DNA of 64,000 bases from Poa pratensis (Eukaryota > Streptophyta > Magnoliopsida > Poales > Poaceae). The position numbers and the translations under genes were made by a program. The stretch lies in the NCBI GenBank assembly GCA_947311845.1, contig CAMZMU010000111.1, positions 24,589,023 to 24,653,022 of the forward strand, given 5' to 3'. A model generated the notes under the pieces. It made no database searches and was not told the origin of the DNA. It saw only the letters and a list, made by a program, of their open reading frames with translations. This document shows, one piece after another, positions 42,986-55,070 of this stretch (position 1 is its first letter; each line of letters starts with the position of its first letter).

Positions 42986-43119
42986 TTAAAGTGATGAAAG
43001 CGCTTCATAATTTAAATGAAGAGCTAGCTACTGGACGGTGCGGAAATGCAAGACAATTGCCAGAGCTGCATGAAAAAGGTTGTGGCCAAGAAGAAGTGTT
43101 GACAATCCATCTGAAGCGG

Positions 43120-43830
43120 GACAAATTTGATATTTTTTAATGTCTTTTTAGGCTTTCATGCAAACGACAAAATTGGAGGGATTTTCTCCATTAACCCTTT
43201 ATGCTATTCAAATATTTGCAGGATTGCAGAAAATTACTATAACTTTTAGAAATCACTAACAGATTTACGACCCAACACATGAGGCTCTACACAAATCGAA
43301 AGAATCAAGCCACGATAATCAAATATTACCCTGAAAATCAAGCCTCTACACATATTGAAAAAATCTAAGCACAAAAATCAATGAATCACTGGAGGCCGCA
43401 TACCCATAGAACTAACGTCATCATCTCATTGCCCCGGTCGAAATCACTGAATCATTGGGGTCCACATACCCACAGAAGCAACGCTATCATCTCCTAGCCT
43501 CGGGCCTTCTTGGATCGTCTCTTCTTCTTAGTCCAGTTTTTAGCGTTCTTAGCCCCTTCAACGACATCCTAGGCTGCCAAATTAGCCGCCTACCTAGACA
43601 TTTCCTGGTAGCATTCCCCTCTTCAGCGGTCGCATGGGCCGTCAAAACCGACGTTCACTTGGCTTCCCTCTCCTTCTGCTTGACGAGTCAGTTGGCTTTG
43701 GGCTCGTTCGGGAACATGTCGTAGTATTCCTTGCATGGGAACCATAGGGGATGCAACGTACTCTAGAATACTATCTATCCCTAGCCTAGCAGTGAATGGG
43801 GAGTCTACACTGCCGGTTCTGGATCTCTAT
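43120..43830. other. Unassigned DNA with a decayed minus-strand coding-like fragment
   Basis: On the minus strand, 43740-43490 reads F-P-C-K-E-Y-Y-D-M-F-P-N-E-P-K-A and then K-E-R-E-A-K with stops interspersed. It looks like a decayed protein of the DNA-binding type found beside transposases, but I cannot name it. GAATCA-rich short repeats lie near 43380-43460. Confidence 0.3.
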
Positions 43831-43834
43831 CTGT

Positions 43835-44235
43835 GGAAGTAGAAGTGGTTATTTCTGCTGGCTGGGGTGAGCAGGTTTGCAGGTGGTTCATGTACATGTG
43901 GGATCCAAATATGGGATGGCTTGCTGGCCATATCCCCCATCGACCCAAAGGAGTTGGCTGGCTGGTCCATTTCCCCCATCGACCTCAAGGAGTTGCCCAC
44001 AGACTCACGTACCAATACCATATCCGCCGCTTGTCGATCACGATCACCGCCGCTTCTAGATCTCTCTCGAACAAGAAGAAGCGGTTATTTCACGCTCAGG
44101 TTTTCAGGGATCAAGGCAGCAGGTGGGTCATGTGCAGGTCAGCAGATGGGTCCTTTATTTGCGCTCGGCTGGCTGGCCGTGCCATCCACCGACCCAAAGA
44201 GTTGTATGGCTGGTCCATGGGCCCAGCGACGTAGA
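43835..44235. repeat. Two diverged direct copies of a segment of about 230 bp
   Basis: Both contain GAAG..GGTTATTTC, then GCAGGT..GGTCATGT, then GCTGGCTGGCC, then CCATC..GACCCAAAG and GGCTGGTCCAT. The copies start near 43848 and 44078. No function can be assigned. Confidence 0.55.
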
Positions 44236-44299
44236 GATCACATACTGAGTCGTTTTGTTCCGTGTAGGGAGCGTGTGTACCCTAAAAAAAAGGTGAGCG

Positions 44300-46170
44300 T
44301 GTGTAGAATTTGGTAAGGACAATGCTCAGCGTCACCGGGGATTTGCATAAAGAATCATCCGGCTTCGGAGACGACACTTGTCCAATTTGCCAACACACCC
44401 ATGCACCACTACGGCGCCAATGAAGTTGCCCAATCTTGGGTGATGTAATAGAGCCTAATATTCTAGAAGAAAAGCTATGCGGTTGGTTCTTGATGGGTCA
44501 TGACTAGCATCAGTCGAGCGGAGTTAAGATCGATCTGTTAGGACCAAGGGCGAACTGAATTGTTTTTTATTTTTTATACTGAACTTTTATACTTCGAACT
44601 TTCTTCTAGAATGCTATGGTATTATCGGGTACAATTTCCTATTACATATTTGACAAAGTTTAGAACATATTAAATTTACTAAATATTAGTTAAGTGGTGT
44701 TTGTTATACAATGTATATCGGTACAAAAACACATTCATTGCGCTATATTACCTATTTAATTTTATAGTTGCATAAATTATATATTATTATACATATTGGC
44801 GGTAGAGATCTCTAAATCGTATGGTCTAAAAAGTGTTTTAATATATGAATAATTAATCATATATAGCTGTAGAAATTTCTAGAGTATAAACTGACTTTGT
44901 AACAAGATTCTTTATTTGTTTTATCTTGTTGTCAAATGTGTATTGCACGTTTTAGCGGATTCCGTACAAGATGAAAATGCCTTTATATTTTCTGGATGAT
45001 ATTGAAATAGAATCGCTAATAGTAAACATCGACTATTGAAAATTATAATGAAATATATTATTTTTTGCATACATTGATGGAGATATGTCCTAAGAGGCTT
45101 TTAATAAATTTTATTATTCATATTTTTGAAGTAAATATTTTTTGGATTTCTTTGCTATAACTGATATGGTTCATGAATGTAAGATTCAGGGAATACACTC
45201 GTATGTACATGTGGAAATATAAAAACCAACTAATTCCCTAATCTTTCCTCGAAGACTAACTAATGTGTTGCATGATGACCCCGTTTTTCCGGGTCATGGG
45301 CATAAAATATCGATGGCGACAAAAATGAGAGAACATTGTTGGCGAAATGATGAGTGCTATAGACCTAGTCATTTGATATGCTATGATATCTAATCGTCAC
45401 AAACATTGTTAGGAAATAGAAACATACCCCGCGTGTTGCAGCAAGTATCTTAAAAAAAAACTATGAAACAAAGGATATTTGATACATGAAATGAAAAAAA
45501 TCACGAAAATATGGAGCATTTGATTAGCAAGAATAGTCCAAAATCCAAATTTAATTAATATGAAGTATTCATATTTTTAATAGCCAAAAATTATTATGTG
45601 CAAAATTGTATGGACAAAAGAATTTATAATGTGAATAGCTTGCATGTATGTATGAATATCATTAATAAATATGGAATATCAAGAATAAATAAATGTTTCA
45701 AATACTGGATGATGTGGTGATGACATGGATCAATGAATGGCTCCAACAGTGGATGATGTGGACACCTTGCACTAATTTTTTAATGCTTCTTAATGGGGTT
45801 TTGTCTTATAAGAAGTATGAAGATATATCATTATGTGCAAAATTGTATGGCTAAAAAAATTTACAATGTTAATAGCTTATGAATATCATTAATAAATATG
45901 GAATAACATAGATAAATAAATGTTTCAGATAGTGGATGATGTGGTGATGACATGGGCAAATGAATGGCTCAAATAGTAGATGCATGATTTGGACACCTTG
46001 TATGTAGAGATAGACTAATTTAATTCTTGTTAGTGGGGTTTTGTCTTATAAGAAGTATAGATAGATATCACAAAATTGTTAATATATATGCATGTAGTTG
46101 GACCATGATGATATTATGTGCCTACATGTCGGACGACATGCTTTTGGTGAAAGGTTGCGTGTACGGTAAT
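44300..46170. repeat. AT-rich DNA with two tandem units of about 235 bp
   Basis: Bases 45600-45825 and 45835-46070 share the order GCAAAATTGTATGG, GAATATCATTAATAAATATGG, AAATAAATGTTTCA, GTGGATGATGTGG and GGGGTTTTGTCTTATAAG. The rest of the stretch is AT-rich without a gene. Confidence 0.65.
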
Positions 46171-46919
46171 TTATAATTTCTCGTCTAGCATGCTACGCAA
46201 CTACCAAGATCTACCATGAAGATACAAGTGAACACAAAGATCCAAGGATCTAGACATGGTATGTTACCAACACCGTTGAAGCGGAAGAAGAGTTGATGAT
46301 GTTGTCGATGAAACATGTGGAAGATTCTCTCAACCAAGACTGGTGGAGAGGATGCCACCGACTCCTCCTTATATAAACCTTATGGGATCTGACAGAGCGA
46401 GGGTCAACCATTGGAGATCCAATGACTCACCCCTCTGAGAGTGCACACACCTCCGCCTGGACTGGTTCAGCAGAGGTTCGCTGTCCAGCACTAAGCAACT
46501 ACTGGTGTATATGAAAGTGGAGATCTCAACATATGAGAAGGAGAGAGAGATTCAACTTGATACCGACGGTGGATGGGAGCACATCGGCCAAACGAGTGTG
46601 GCGATTCGAAGCTATGGCGGGGAGTCATATAGAGGAGTAGCTCTTGTTGTGTATGAATGTAAGTAAATCTGCAGGTCACACAGTTAAGAGTTTTGGAGCC
46701 AGACAGAAGGAGTTCAAATTAGCGAAAAAAGTTGGCTCGGGATGAGATCTGACAGAGTTGGTGCTAGGGAAAAGTTTTTGTGTGGAACTGCTACACTCAA
46801 CGCGAGCCAACAAGTGTTTGGTACGCGGTGGGGACAGGGGTGGGGTATATGTGGGGTAGCGTGGGACATCCTGGGCCGGTCCGATGTGACGGATGCGTCC
46901 AGACCGCCTCACATACGGC
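46171..46919. other. Unassigned DNA, possibly a decayed LTR
   Basis: It contains CTTATATAAACC near 46369 and runs of direct repeats such as GATCTGACAGAG at about 46387 and 46747. It could be part of an LTR, but no matching copy or TG..CA boundary is visible. No gene is supported. Confidence 0.3.
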
Positions 46920-46922
46920 CGG

Positions 46923-48370
46923 CACTACTAGGAAAACCCTTATAGGTAGGTTACATTCTGTGGCGCACCCTTAATTGGTGCGCCACAGAAATATATTTCT
47001 GTGGCGCACGAGGCTTGGTGCGCCACAGAAAGTCATATTTCTGTGGCGCACACATTTCTGTGGCGCACCTAGCCAGGTGTGCCACAGAAAGTCACATTTC
47101 TGTGGCGCACATGGCCATGTGCGCCACAGAAAGTTATCCGGGGGCGGGTTAAAAGTTGAAAAAAATAATTCTGTGGCGCACCTGGCACGTGCGCCACAGA
47201 AAGTTGACATTCTGTGGCGCACCTGCCACGTGCGCCACAGGTTTCAAATCCCACCCCCCCCGGTGGATCGCCTTTTTTGTCTTGCAGGAAGTAAAAGAAA
47301 ATGATAAAAATTTCAAAAAATAAAATCGTTTGACATGTAGTTAGGTTTGAGTGTCTAGTAGGTATACAAATTTTGAAATATGAATTTTGACCTTTTTTGC
47401 AAGAACCAGAAAAAAATGTAAAACGGCCATAACTTTTGCATACGACGTCGAAAAAATGCGTATAATATATCAAAAAAAACTAGAGAAAAAAAGGAATTCG
47501 ATTTCACCCGGTTTACCCGATCAGCAATTCACAGATTCCTCAAATTCCAAAAGAAAAAAAAGTTATTTCAAACAGACGATTTTTCGCAGCAAAATCAAAA
47601 AAATTCAAAAAAATTAAAAAATTAAAAAATTCCAAAAAAGACACAGAAATGTATAACAAAGAAGATTGTTGACTTTTCTTGACTTTTTTTTATTTTTTTT
47701 GGATTATTTTATTTTTTTTTGGATTTTTTAGATTTTTTGATTTTTTTGATTTTTTTGGATTTTTTGAATTTTTTTTGGATTTTTGAAACTTTTGAATCTC
47801 CTTTTGAAAGTTTAGAAGTTTTTGAAAAATCTGAAATTTAAAAACACACGTTTATAACATATACATAACATATACACATACAAGACTTAAGAGGATACAT
47901 ATGATATATATGTCAATAGGAACTTGAGTAGCACAAGGGTAGGTGAAGTGGGTGGAACTTAGAAGTTAAGTGTGCTAGGGTTGGAGCAATTTGAGGATGG
48001 GTGACCTAGCGAGAAGGTATTAGTTCAAAAAATTCAAAAAATCTGAAAATACTTCCAATAATTAGGATTTTTCATATTTTGATTTTTCTGATTTTTTTTG
48101 AAACTTTTTAATTTTTTTTGCAGTTTTCGAATTTTTTGAATTTTTTCAGAATTCTGTGGCGCACCAGGAAGGTGCGCCACAGAAATGTGGATTTCTGTGG
48201 CGCACCAGCCCAGCTGCGCCACAGAAAGTGGATTTCTGTGCCGCACGCCCATGGTGCGCCACAGAAAAAAAAATTTAGTGGCGAGGATTCTGTGGCGCAC
48301 CCAGCAATTCTGGGGGTGCGCCACATAATTCTAATTTGGTGCGCCACTGATAGCTGTTTTCCCAGTAGTG
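46923..48370. mobile_element. Non-autonomous CACTA element (1448 bp)
   Basis: It starts CACTACTAGGAAAAC and ends GTTTTCCCAGTAGTG. The 3-bp target duplication CGG flanks both ends (46920-46922 and 48371-48373). TTCTGTGGCGCACC and its reverse GGTGCGCCACAG alternate near both ends: about ten arms at 46958-47240 and eight at 48151-48350. These form pairs with hairpin potential, as expected for subterminal transposase-binding repeats. The middle (47280-48100) is A/T-run DNA with many AAAAATTC words. There is no transposase. Confidence 0.92.
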
Positions 48371-48373
48371 CGG

Positions 48374-49293
48374 GCTGGGTTTAAAGGTTGCCGCATTGCT
48401 CGGCCATTTTTTATGGGTTTGAGGGTCCTACTGAGTTTAGATTTTTAGTTCTCCAGTCATTTGGAGGCTATCGCCCTGCACAAGTTACCCTAGCCAACCT
48501 AGGCCAACAACTGTTATTCCTGGTAGAAACTAGCTCCACGGACCAACACAAATTTTTAACACCCACTTTGTCCACCACCCAGAGAAACTTCCCGGGAGGT
48601 AAATTGGCTTTTCGATTGATAGTCTTAATATGATAGCCAGGACTGTTCCAACCTTAGTTTGATTTGACAAAATTATGAATTTATAATCCACCACACGCTT
48701 TGGTGAGTATTTCGTTTTTAGGTCTTAACTATCGAGATACAAACTATTCCATTTGATCTGCCTTTTGTTATACAAATAACTTGTGGAGAAATATAGAAAC
48801 ATAAACTTATTTTAGAATATATAACCTGAATTATACCTATTCTTACAAGGATAGATCTTTGTTTGTTTGTCTAACCATCCAAATGTAACATCCTTAACGA
48901 TCGAACTTTTTTTTGCACAACTAAACAAAATTGTTCTGTTTTTTACAGAATCCAACTAGAAAGATACGAGAGCTAATTAACTATGTGCCTGGCTAAAATA
49001 GGCTGCACTAAGATGGTGAAACTTATTTTAACCTGAGCTTTCAGCTATAACTATTATGTTTGAATATAAGCACAAACCCTGAACAATCTGGCAGGAGTTT
49101 CATTTAAGTTTGTAGCAGAAGAAGAAAAACTTTGTAGCGGTAGTTAACATGCTAATAAAGGTTGTTTTGCATTCTGATCGAGTTGTACATGTCATTTTCG
49201 AACATTTTGTTAAGTAAGCAATATTTTAATTTTGTTGAAATTGTTTGTTTCAATTTTTTTTTCAATGGTTGTGCAGATTTTGATTCAGTGACA
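48374..49293. other. Intergenic DNA without recognisable features
   Basis: Mostly AT-rich sequence. I found no supported gene, repeat array or element end. Confidence 0.5.
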
Positions 49294-49305
49294 AGCATAA
49301 ACTTA

Positions 49306-50677
49306 TTTCTTTTTAGATAAAGAGTATATTTTAATATCATGGAGATACCAAATACACCCAGCCTTTACAACAACGCAATAAACAAGGGTTTTACGACCCA
49401 CACAGCCGAAAAACAATAAGAAGAAGAAACTAAAATGAAAAGTCCCGCTACAGAGTTACAGTCCTTATAGTAGAGCTTCTGCAACAACACAATAAACTAG
49501 GGGATGCACACAGCTGAAAAACAATAAGAAGAAGAAACTAAAAAAGAAAAGTCTTGCTACAGAGTTACAATCCTTACAGCAGCAGCACAACCACCACCAA
49601 GACAACACATGATGTCTAAGTTCTCCATAAGCAAGACCTTCAATAAGGAAACAGTACACAAGCGCTGTCGTCGCCCGATCGAAGATCTTGGGTTTTCACC
49701 CTGGAGATAGTCCCTGCTCTCAAAACAATGTTTTCAACAAGGCCATTGCCAGGCACAACCATTTAAGGCCAGAAATTGGATTTTCACCCTGAAAGTTAAG
49801 AGTTTGAACTTCACCTGTGTTGTCGCCCCCCGCTTACATACTGCTGCCACGATTCCCGAAACTCTAAGCCACTTCCTCATCGACACAAAGGTTCCAACAA
49901 CCATTTTCAGTCCTCCAATCTCAGCTTCAATGACATTCTCCGCATCTGACTTAACCATGAATTTGCTCATGATGGCAACTGAAGCAGAGCTTCGCGCAGG
50001 TTCTCCGGCGCGACCGAATCCCACCCGATCCAGCGATCTTTAGGCATTAACGCCCGTGGGAGATCACCGATGGAGCCTTACGGAATCCGACACTCTAGCC
50101 CAGATCAAGGAGGATAGACGTGAGGCAGTTCTTTATCTTGGCCCAAGAGTAACCTTAGGACCACAACCATTATTCTTCATTCTCGCAGGCCCCGACGCCG
50201 CGAGTCCACATCCAACAGGAATGACAACAACAGAGAGGGTATTCCAGTGCACAGCATCGCCGGTGCTAGCTGGATCCATCCGGCCCAGATCGGACCCCTA
50301 GGGTCTAGATCGAGCAAAATAGATCCTGAAGACCCCCGATCCATACCGCCACCAGGACGGCCGGCACCAGCGGCACCCCATCGCCTCCACGCCGCCACTT
50401 TGCCAGGACTCAGGCGCCGGTCACCGACCACGCCGCCCCGTGACCGCCACCTGCGCCCGACCGCCTCCGTGAGCCGCCGCGGAGGGAAACCTCGCCTGCC
50501 CACTGTCTTTGACGGGATGGGCGCCGCCACTACCGCCGGAGACGACAGCAGCGGCGGCAGGTGGCTAAAGACAGTGGAGTCTAGGGTTTGAGGGGAGGGG
50601 GTGCCTCCGGAGCCGCCCTGGAGGTCGGGAGAAACCAAGACTTATTTGTTTGTGTCGTGTGCTTGCCTTTTCAGGTC
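49306..50677 (-). mobile_element. Short retroposon on the minus strand with a 12-bp duplication
   Basis: AGCATAAACTTA lies at 49294-49305 and 50678-50689. On the minus strand the element runs from a GC-rich 5' part (50640-50180, with CAAACCCTAG and CCGCCGCCGC words) to an AT-rich 3' tail ending CTCTTTATCTAAAAAGAAA near 49306. That layout is a LINE-like leader joined to a LINE-like 3' end with no coding middle, so it would need another element's enzymes. Near the tail, a unit of about 110 bp (with CACAGC..AAAAACAATAAGAAGAAG) is duplicated. Confidence 0.7.
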
Positions 50678-50765
50678 AGCATAAACTTAAATAGCTCAAG
50701 GAACATAGCTTACATCTGTACATTAGTATTACAATGTTACTTTGTAGAAACATATCTGAGTTCTT

Positions 50766-50915
50766 TTTTTTTGAAATTAAAACACAACTTTATTAAGCTA
50801 GCAAGCCGCCTCATTAAAAAGCTTCCAGTCCCCGTAGGTACCCTGGTAAGGAAAAGAGTGCGTCTAAAACTTGCTGTTTTAATCCATGACAGTTACATCG
50901 TTTACCAGGAACGGC
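50766..50915 (-). mobile_element. 150-bp truncated LINE tail with a 16-bp duplication
   Basis: ACATATCTGAGTTCTT occurs at 50750-50765 and exactly again at 50916-50931. The insert begins with TTTTTTTT on the plus strand, so it is a minus-strand copy ending in poly-A, preceded by AATAAAGTTGTG. Only the 3' end of the parent LINE was copied. Confidence 0.88.
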
Positions 50916-51221
50916 ACATATCTGAGTTCTTAGAGAATGAATTTGGAAGTTTACATCAAGTTAACCAATGGACACAAAAGATGTTGAAAGCATAGTGCTT
51001 GTAGTTTTACACGACTAGGTCTGGTGGAAAAACCCACACCCTCCAACAGTCATCCAACCGACTCATGGGCCCTAAAGGTCTAACAATCCCTGTTTTCATG
51101 TCAAACACATCGTTTGTATCAGGAAAATATACGAGGTCATGTTCCACTTCTCCACAAGCAGAAACTAAGCGACTGAAGCGGTTGTTGATGAAGATCGCAT
51201 GGCCGCCAAGCCCATTGGCCA

Positions 51222-51230
51222 CTGCTACCC
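51222..51230. repeat. 9-bp target-site duplication of the Mutator-like element, left copy
   Basis: CTGCTACCC here and CTGGTACCC at 55854-55862 differ at one base. Nine bases is the standard length for Mutator elements. Confidence 0.85.
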
Positions 51231-52839
51231 GGGCCAATAACTCAGATACTACGTTTTTTCAGGGAATTGGCTGCGATGCGACATAGTTGGAGATAATAGC
51301 TCGGGTACGACGCGTGAGAGCAGCAAAATAGCCACGACCCACCCATTGTGGTTAAACGGCCGTGTCACTTACCTGTGCTAGTTAAGGGGGTTAATTGCTT
51401 CTGTGCCATGATTCGATGAGTTTTATCTAAGATTCGAACGGTGCAAATTCGAATTTCAAGTTTGAAAAATTCAAAAATGTGAAAAAATTTCCAGGTGTTG
51501 CTAATGATATAGGAAACAACTTTGCCAAAGCGATTTTCGAAATTCTTATGTCGTTTGTCCTGTGTAAAAAAGACAAATTTCTAGATCTGACATCTAAATC
51601 GGAGATCTAGACTAGAACAGTGCAGAATTCGAAAAAAGTCAACTTTCGAATTTAAATGTGAAAAAAATCTCCGATGTTGCCAATGATATAGGAAACAACT
51701 TTGCCAAAACGATTTTCCAAATTCTTGTGTCGTTTGGCTAGTGTAAAAAAGACAAATTTCTAGATCTGAGATCCAGATCTAGAACAGTGCAGAATTTGAA
51801 AAAAATCAACTTTCGAATTTAAATGTGAAAAAAATCTCTGATGTTGCCAATGATATAGTAAACAACTTTGCCAAAGCGATTTTCTAAATTCTTGTGTCGT
51901 TTGACCTGTGTAAAAAAGACAAATTTCTAGATCTGACATCTAGATTTGAACAGTGCAGAATTCGAAAAAAGTCAACTTTCGAATTTAAATGTGAAAAAAA
52001 TCTCCGATGTTGCCAATGATATAGTAAACAACTTTGCGAAAGCGATTTTCTAAATTCTTGTGTCGTTTGGCCTATGTAAAATGAAAAAATCGTAAAACAT
52101 TGTGCTATACGTGAGTTGATGGGCCGGCTTGTTTTCTGGGCCGTCGCGTTGGGCCGTGGCCTATGCGCGTTAGGCCGAATTTGAGTTTGGCCGAATTTGA
52201 AATATTCATGAAATATTCAAAAAACATTAAACAAGTGCAAATCCAGTGCACATGGTTTGTATATAAATAATAGATGTGTAGTACATGGTGTGCAAAATTT
52301 GAGTGTGAAATATTGTGTAGTTTAGTCTATGTAAAAATGACAAATTTCGGGATCTAAGATCTAGAAAATGACAAATTGTGTAGTTTAGATCTAAAAAATT
52401 CGAATTTTTCAAGTTTTAGATAAAAATGTGAAAAAAATCCTGGATGTCAACAATGAACATTTATTCTTATGTGCAAAATTTGAGTGTGTAATATTGTGTA
52501 GTTTGGTCTATGTAAAAATGACAAATTTCGGTATCTAATATCTAATATCTAAATCTAGATCTAGATCTAAAAAATTCGAATTTTTCAAGTTTTAGATAAA
52601 ATGTGAAAAAAATCCTGTATGTCAACAATGAACATTTATTCTTATGTGCAAAATTTGAGTGTGAAATATTGTGTAGTTTGGTCTGTGTAAAAATGACAAA
52701 TTTTTGGATATGAGATCTAGATCTAAACAGTACAAAAAAAATTCGAGATTTAAACTACAAGTGTGTTATAATTTGTCCCCAAAATTATAGAAAAATTTAG
52801 CGAGGGCTTCCCCTAATCCTCAGTCTAAGGTTGAAGCAG

Positions 52840-53480
52840 GGGGGGTTTCGGACGGGGTTTAGGGTTTCCGGGGGTTTCGGACGGGGTTTAGGGTTTCCGG
52901 GGTTTAGGGTTTCAGTGAGCTAGGGTTGAGCATAAATAATTTAGAAAAAATCAAATAAATATAAAACTTTCGCTCACTGTTTACTTATGCAACTACGTTG
53001 CTAAATTTTTTTTAAAACTTGTTATATCCAGAGTTAAATGAAAATATTCACACAATTCAAGCTATCGATGGAATGAGCTAGGATTGAGCACAACTAATTC
53101 AAAAAAAATCAAAACAACATACAACCAGCGCACATGGTCTACTTATGCAACTAAGTTGCTATAAAAAATATAAAACTTGTTATATCCACATTTCAATTCC
53201 AACATTCACACGTTCACGATATCGATGGAATGAGCTAGGGTTGAGCATAAGTAATTCAAAAAAAATCAAATAAATATAAAACCATCGCACATGGTCTACT
53301 TACAGGACATAGTTATCAAAAAAATATAAACTTTGATTTTGAGTCGGTCAACGGTTTTGTGCAAAGTTTGACCAAACATTCAAATGAGCACAAATAATTC
53401 AAAAAAAATCAAAATAACATAAAACCAGCGCACATGGTCTACTTACATGACATAGTTATGAAAAAAAAATATAAACTTGG
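52840..53480. repeat. Internal tandem units and telomere-like words in the Mutator-like element
   Basis: GGGTTTAGGGTTTCC-type words repeat at 52855-52915. They are followed by three or four units of about 140 bp with GAGCTAGG.TTGAGCA, AATTCAAAAAAAATCAAA and GCGCACATGGTCTACTTA near 52918, 53070, 53230 and 53385. The TTTAGGG words are too few and irregular to be a telomere. Confidence 0.7.
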
Positions 53481-54289
53481 TATATGAGTATTTTCATGAG
53501 AAATCCTTCACACAAATGACTTACCAAGAACGAAGTTGCAGAGAGTTTAAGGAAGTGAGAGAGGGTTTGATGTTTTGAAAATTTAAAAAAAATTGAAAAA
53601 ATCACCAAAGCTTCATTTTGGTGTGACTAAGAATGACCCAGGCTTAGTTTTTCATTTTGGTATTTAAAACTTGTTTAAATGTTGGTCAAACTTGGGTTTG
53701 ACCGATTTTGAAATAATCATAAAATATTCATAAAACTTCAAAAAAATGAAAATCCAGTGCACATGGTCTTAGTTTGTCATGTACTAACAGCTCCAACTGA
53801 TAAATAAGGTCTAGATATATATCAAACAAGAAATGCTTCAATATGGTGTGAAATCTCACATCTCAAACTATGAACTCTCATGTGTGAAGAGAGGTGGTTT
53901 ATGTTTTGAGAAATGATTCCATATTGGTCAAGGACACTATATTAGTGCAATAGATGTTAACCCTAGAGTTTGAGATCTTTTGGAGAAGGTCGAAAAAATG
54001 ACAGGATTAGAAATGGGGCTGTTTGGGCTACCTTTGGGGCTCTTTTGTAGCTCATTTTGGTGCATATTGATGCATTTTCATGCAATGCTTGAAATCTCAC
54101 ACCTTTGGCTATACCATATTGATGCATTACCATGAGTGTGTGAAATATACCATGAGTGTGTGAAATATGGCCTCGTTTCGACAAACTATGTCATGGTTTC
54201 CCATTTATTTGATTTTTTTAATTCAATTCAAATAGGGATTTACACCTACTTATCTACCTAAAAAGTGAACCCTTTTTCTAAGTGGGTAA

Positions 54290-55070
54290 AAATGGTTAGG
54301 AATATCCCGGAACACATTGATGCCGACATGGCCATGTCCAGAGCACGCCCACAAGGTGCTCGACAAAATACCGACGGCGCCGCCCGGTCGTGGTCGTCGG
54401 ATAAGCCATCCCTCGCGCATAAAACTTGCCCGTTAGGACCATAGGCTCTCGTGGAACAAAATAGAGTGGATTTAGAGGTCGGGGGAGGTCATAAGGAAGC
54501 GAATCGAGCACGGCGACCTTCGGTCGGAGGCGAGGAAGACGGCGTCGATCCCGACGTTTTAGTCCATCCCGGCTCGCGTCCTTTCACGTGGAGGAATAGT
54601 AGGACCCGGCGGAGCCCAATGCGGCACTAGTTCGAGTTGGGGCAGTCGGAATCAGCTCGTCCCCTTCACCACCGGCCGAAGCTCGCCGCGGATGATATCG
54701 AGCGCCTTAGAGATCCTCCGCCCCAATTGATAATACTAGAGCGACTAGGGTGAGCAACTGATCCTCATATGCATCTTTTCCCTGTCGCTTGCCTCCTGAG
54801 GTCGTCGTGGATGGCGAAGACCGCGGGGTGGAGCTCCGGGTGAGGGAGACGACCATGAGCGGATGGAGCGTCGTGGACGGAGAAGCCAGCACTTGAAGCG
54901 GCAGTTGGAGCAGGACACCACCGCGACGCACACCACCGCCGTTTCGGCCGCGCCGCCCTCGCTCCGCCGACGTCGAGGTCGGCTCTGCTCCGGTGTCGAG
55001 GGCCGCCGGCATGGCCAGGACTGTTTTTCTATTTCCCTTTGTTGCCTTTTTTTACTTGCCTTTTGTTGCC
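54290..55070. other. GC-rich captured-looking segment inside the Mutator-like element
   Basis: Composition changes abruptly from AT-rich to GC-rich and back. Coding-like frames are present on both strands: on plus near 54303-54440, and on minus from 55012 with M-P-A-A-L-D-T-G-A. None matches a family I can name. Host-gene capture (Pack-MULE) is a reasonable but unproven reading. Confidence 0.4.

Larger units (their letters stand above)
38441..43115 (+). pseudogene. Rearranged second copy of the UBP23-like gene
   Basis: Pieces match the gene at 16945-22220 with introns retained, so this is a DNA duplication and not a retrocopy. Exon 3 is at about 38480-38590 with the start of intron 3. The end of exon 7, intron 7 and exon 8 lie at about 38720-38990. 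Exon 9 is at about 39120-39175, exon 10 at 39259-39610 and 41361-41555, exon 11 at 41640-41732, and intron 11 continues to about 42030. Then intron 3 sequence reappears (42050-42106), and part of exon 5 follows at 42990-43115. Exons 1, 2, 4 and 6 are missing. The order is therefore permuted. Many stops and indels make it non-functional. It is broken further by a LINE and a Copia fragment. Confidence 0.85.

Noticed and set aside
52850..52915. TTTAGGG words as a possible interstitial telomere
   Set aside because: Only a few irregular copies interspersed with other sequence, inside a transposon.
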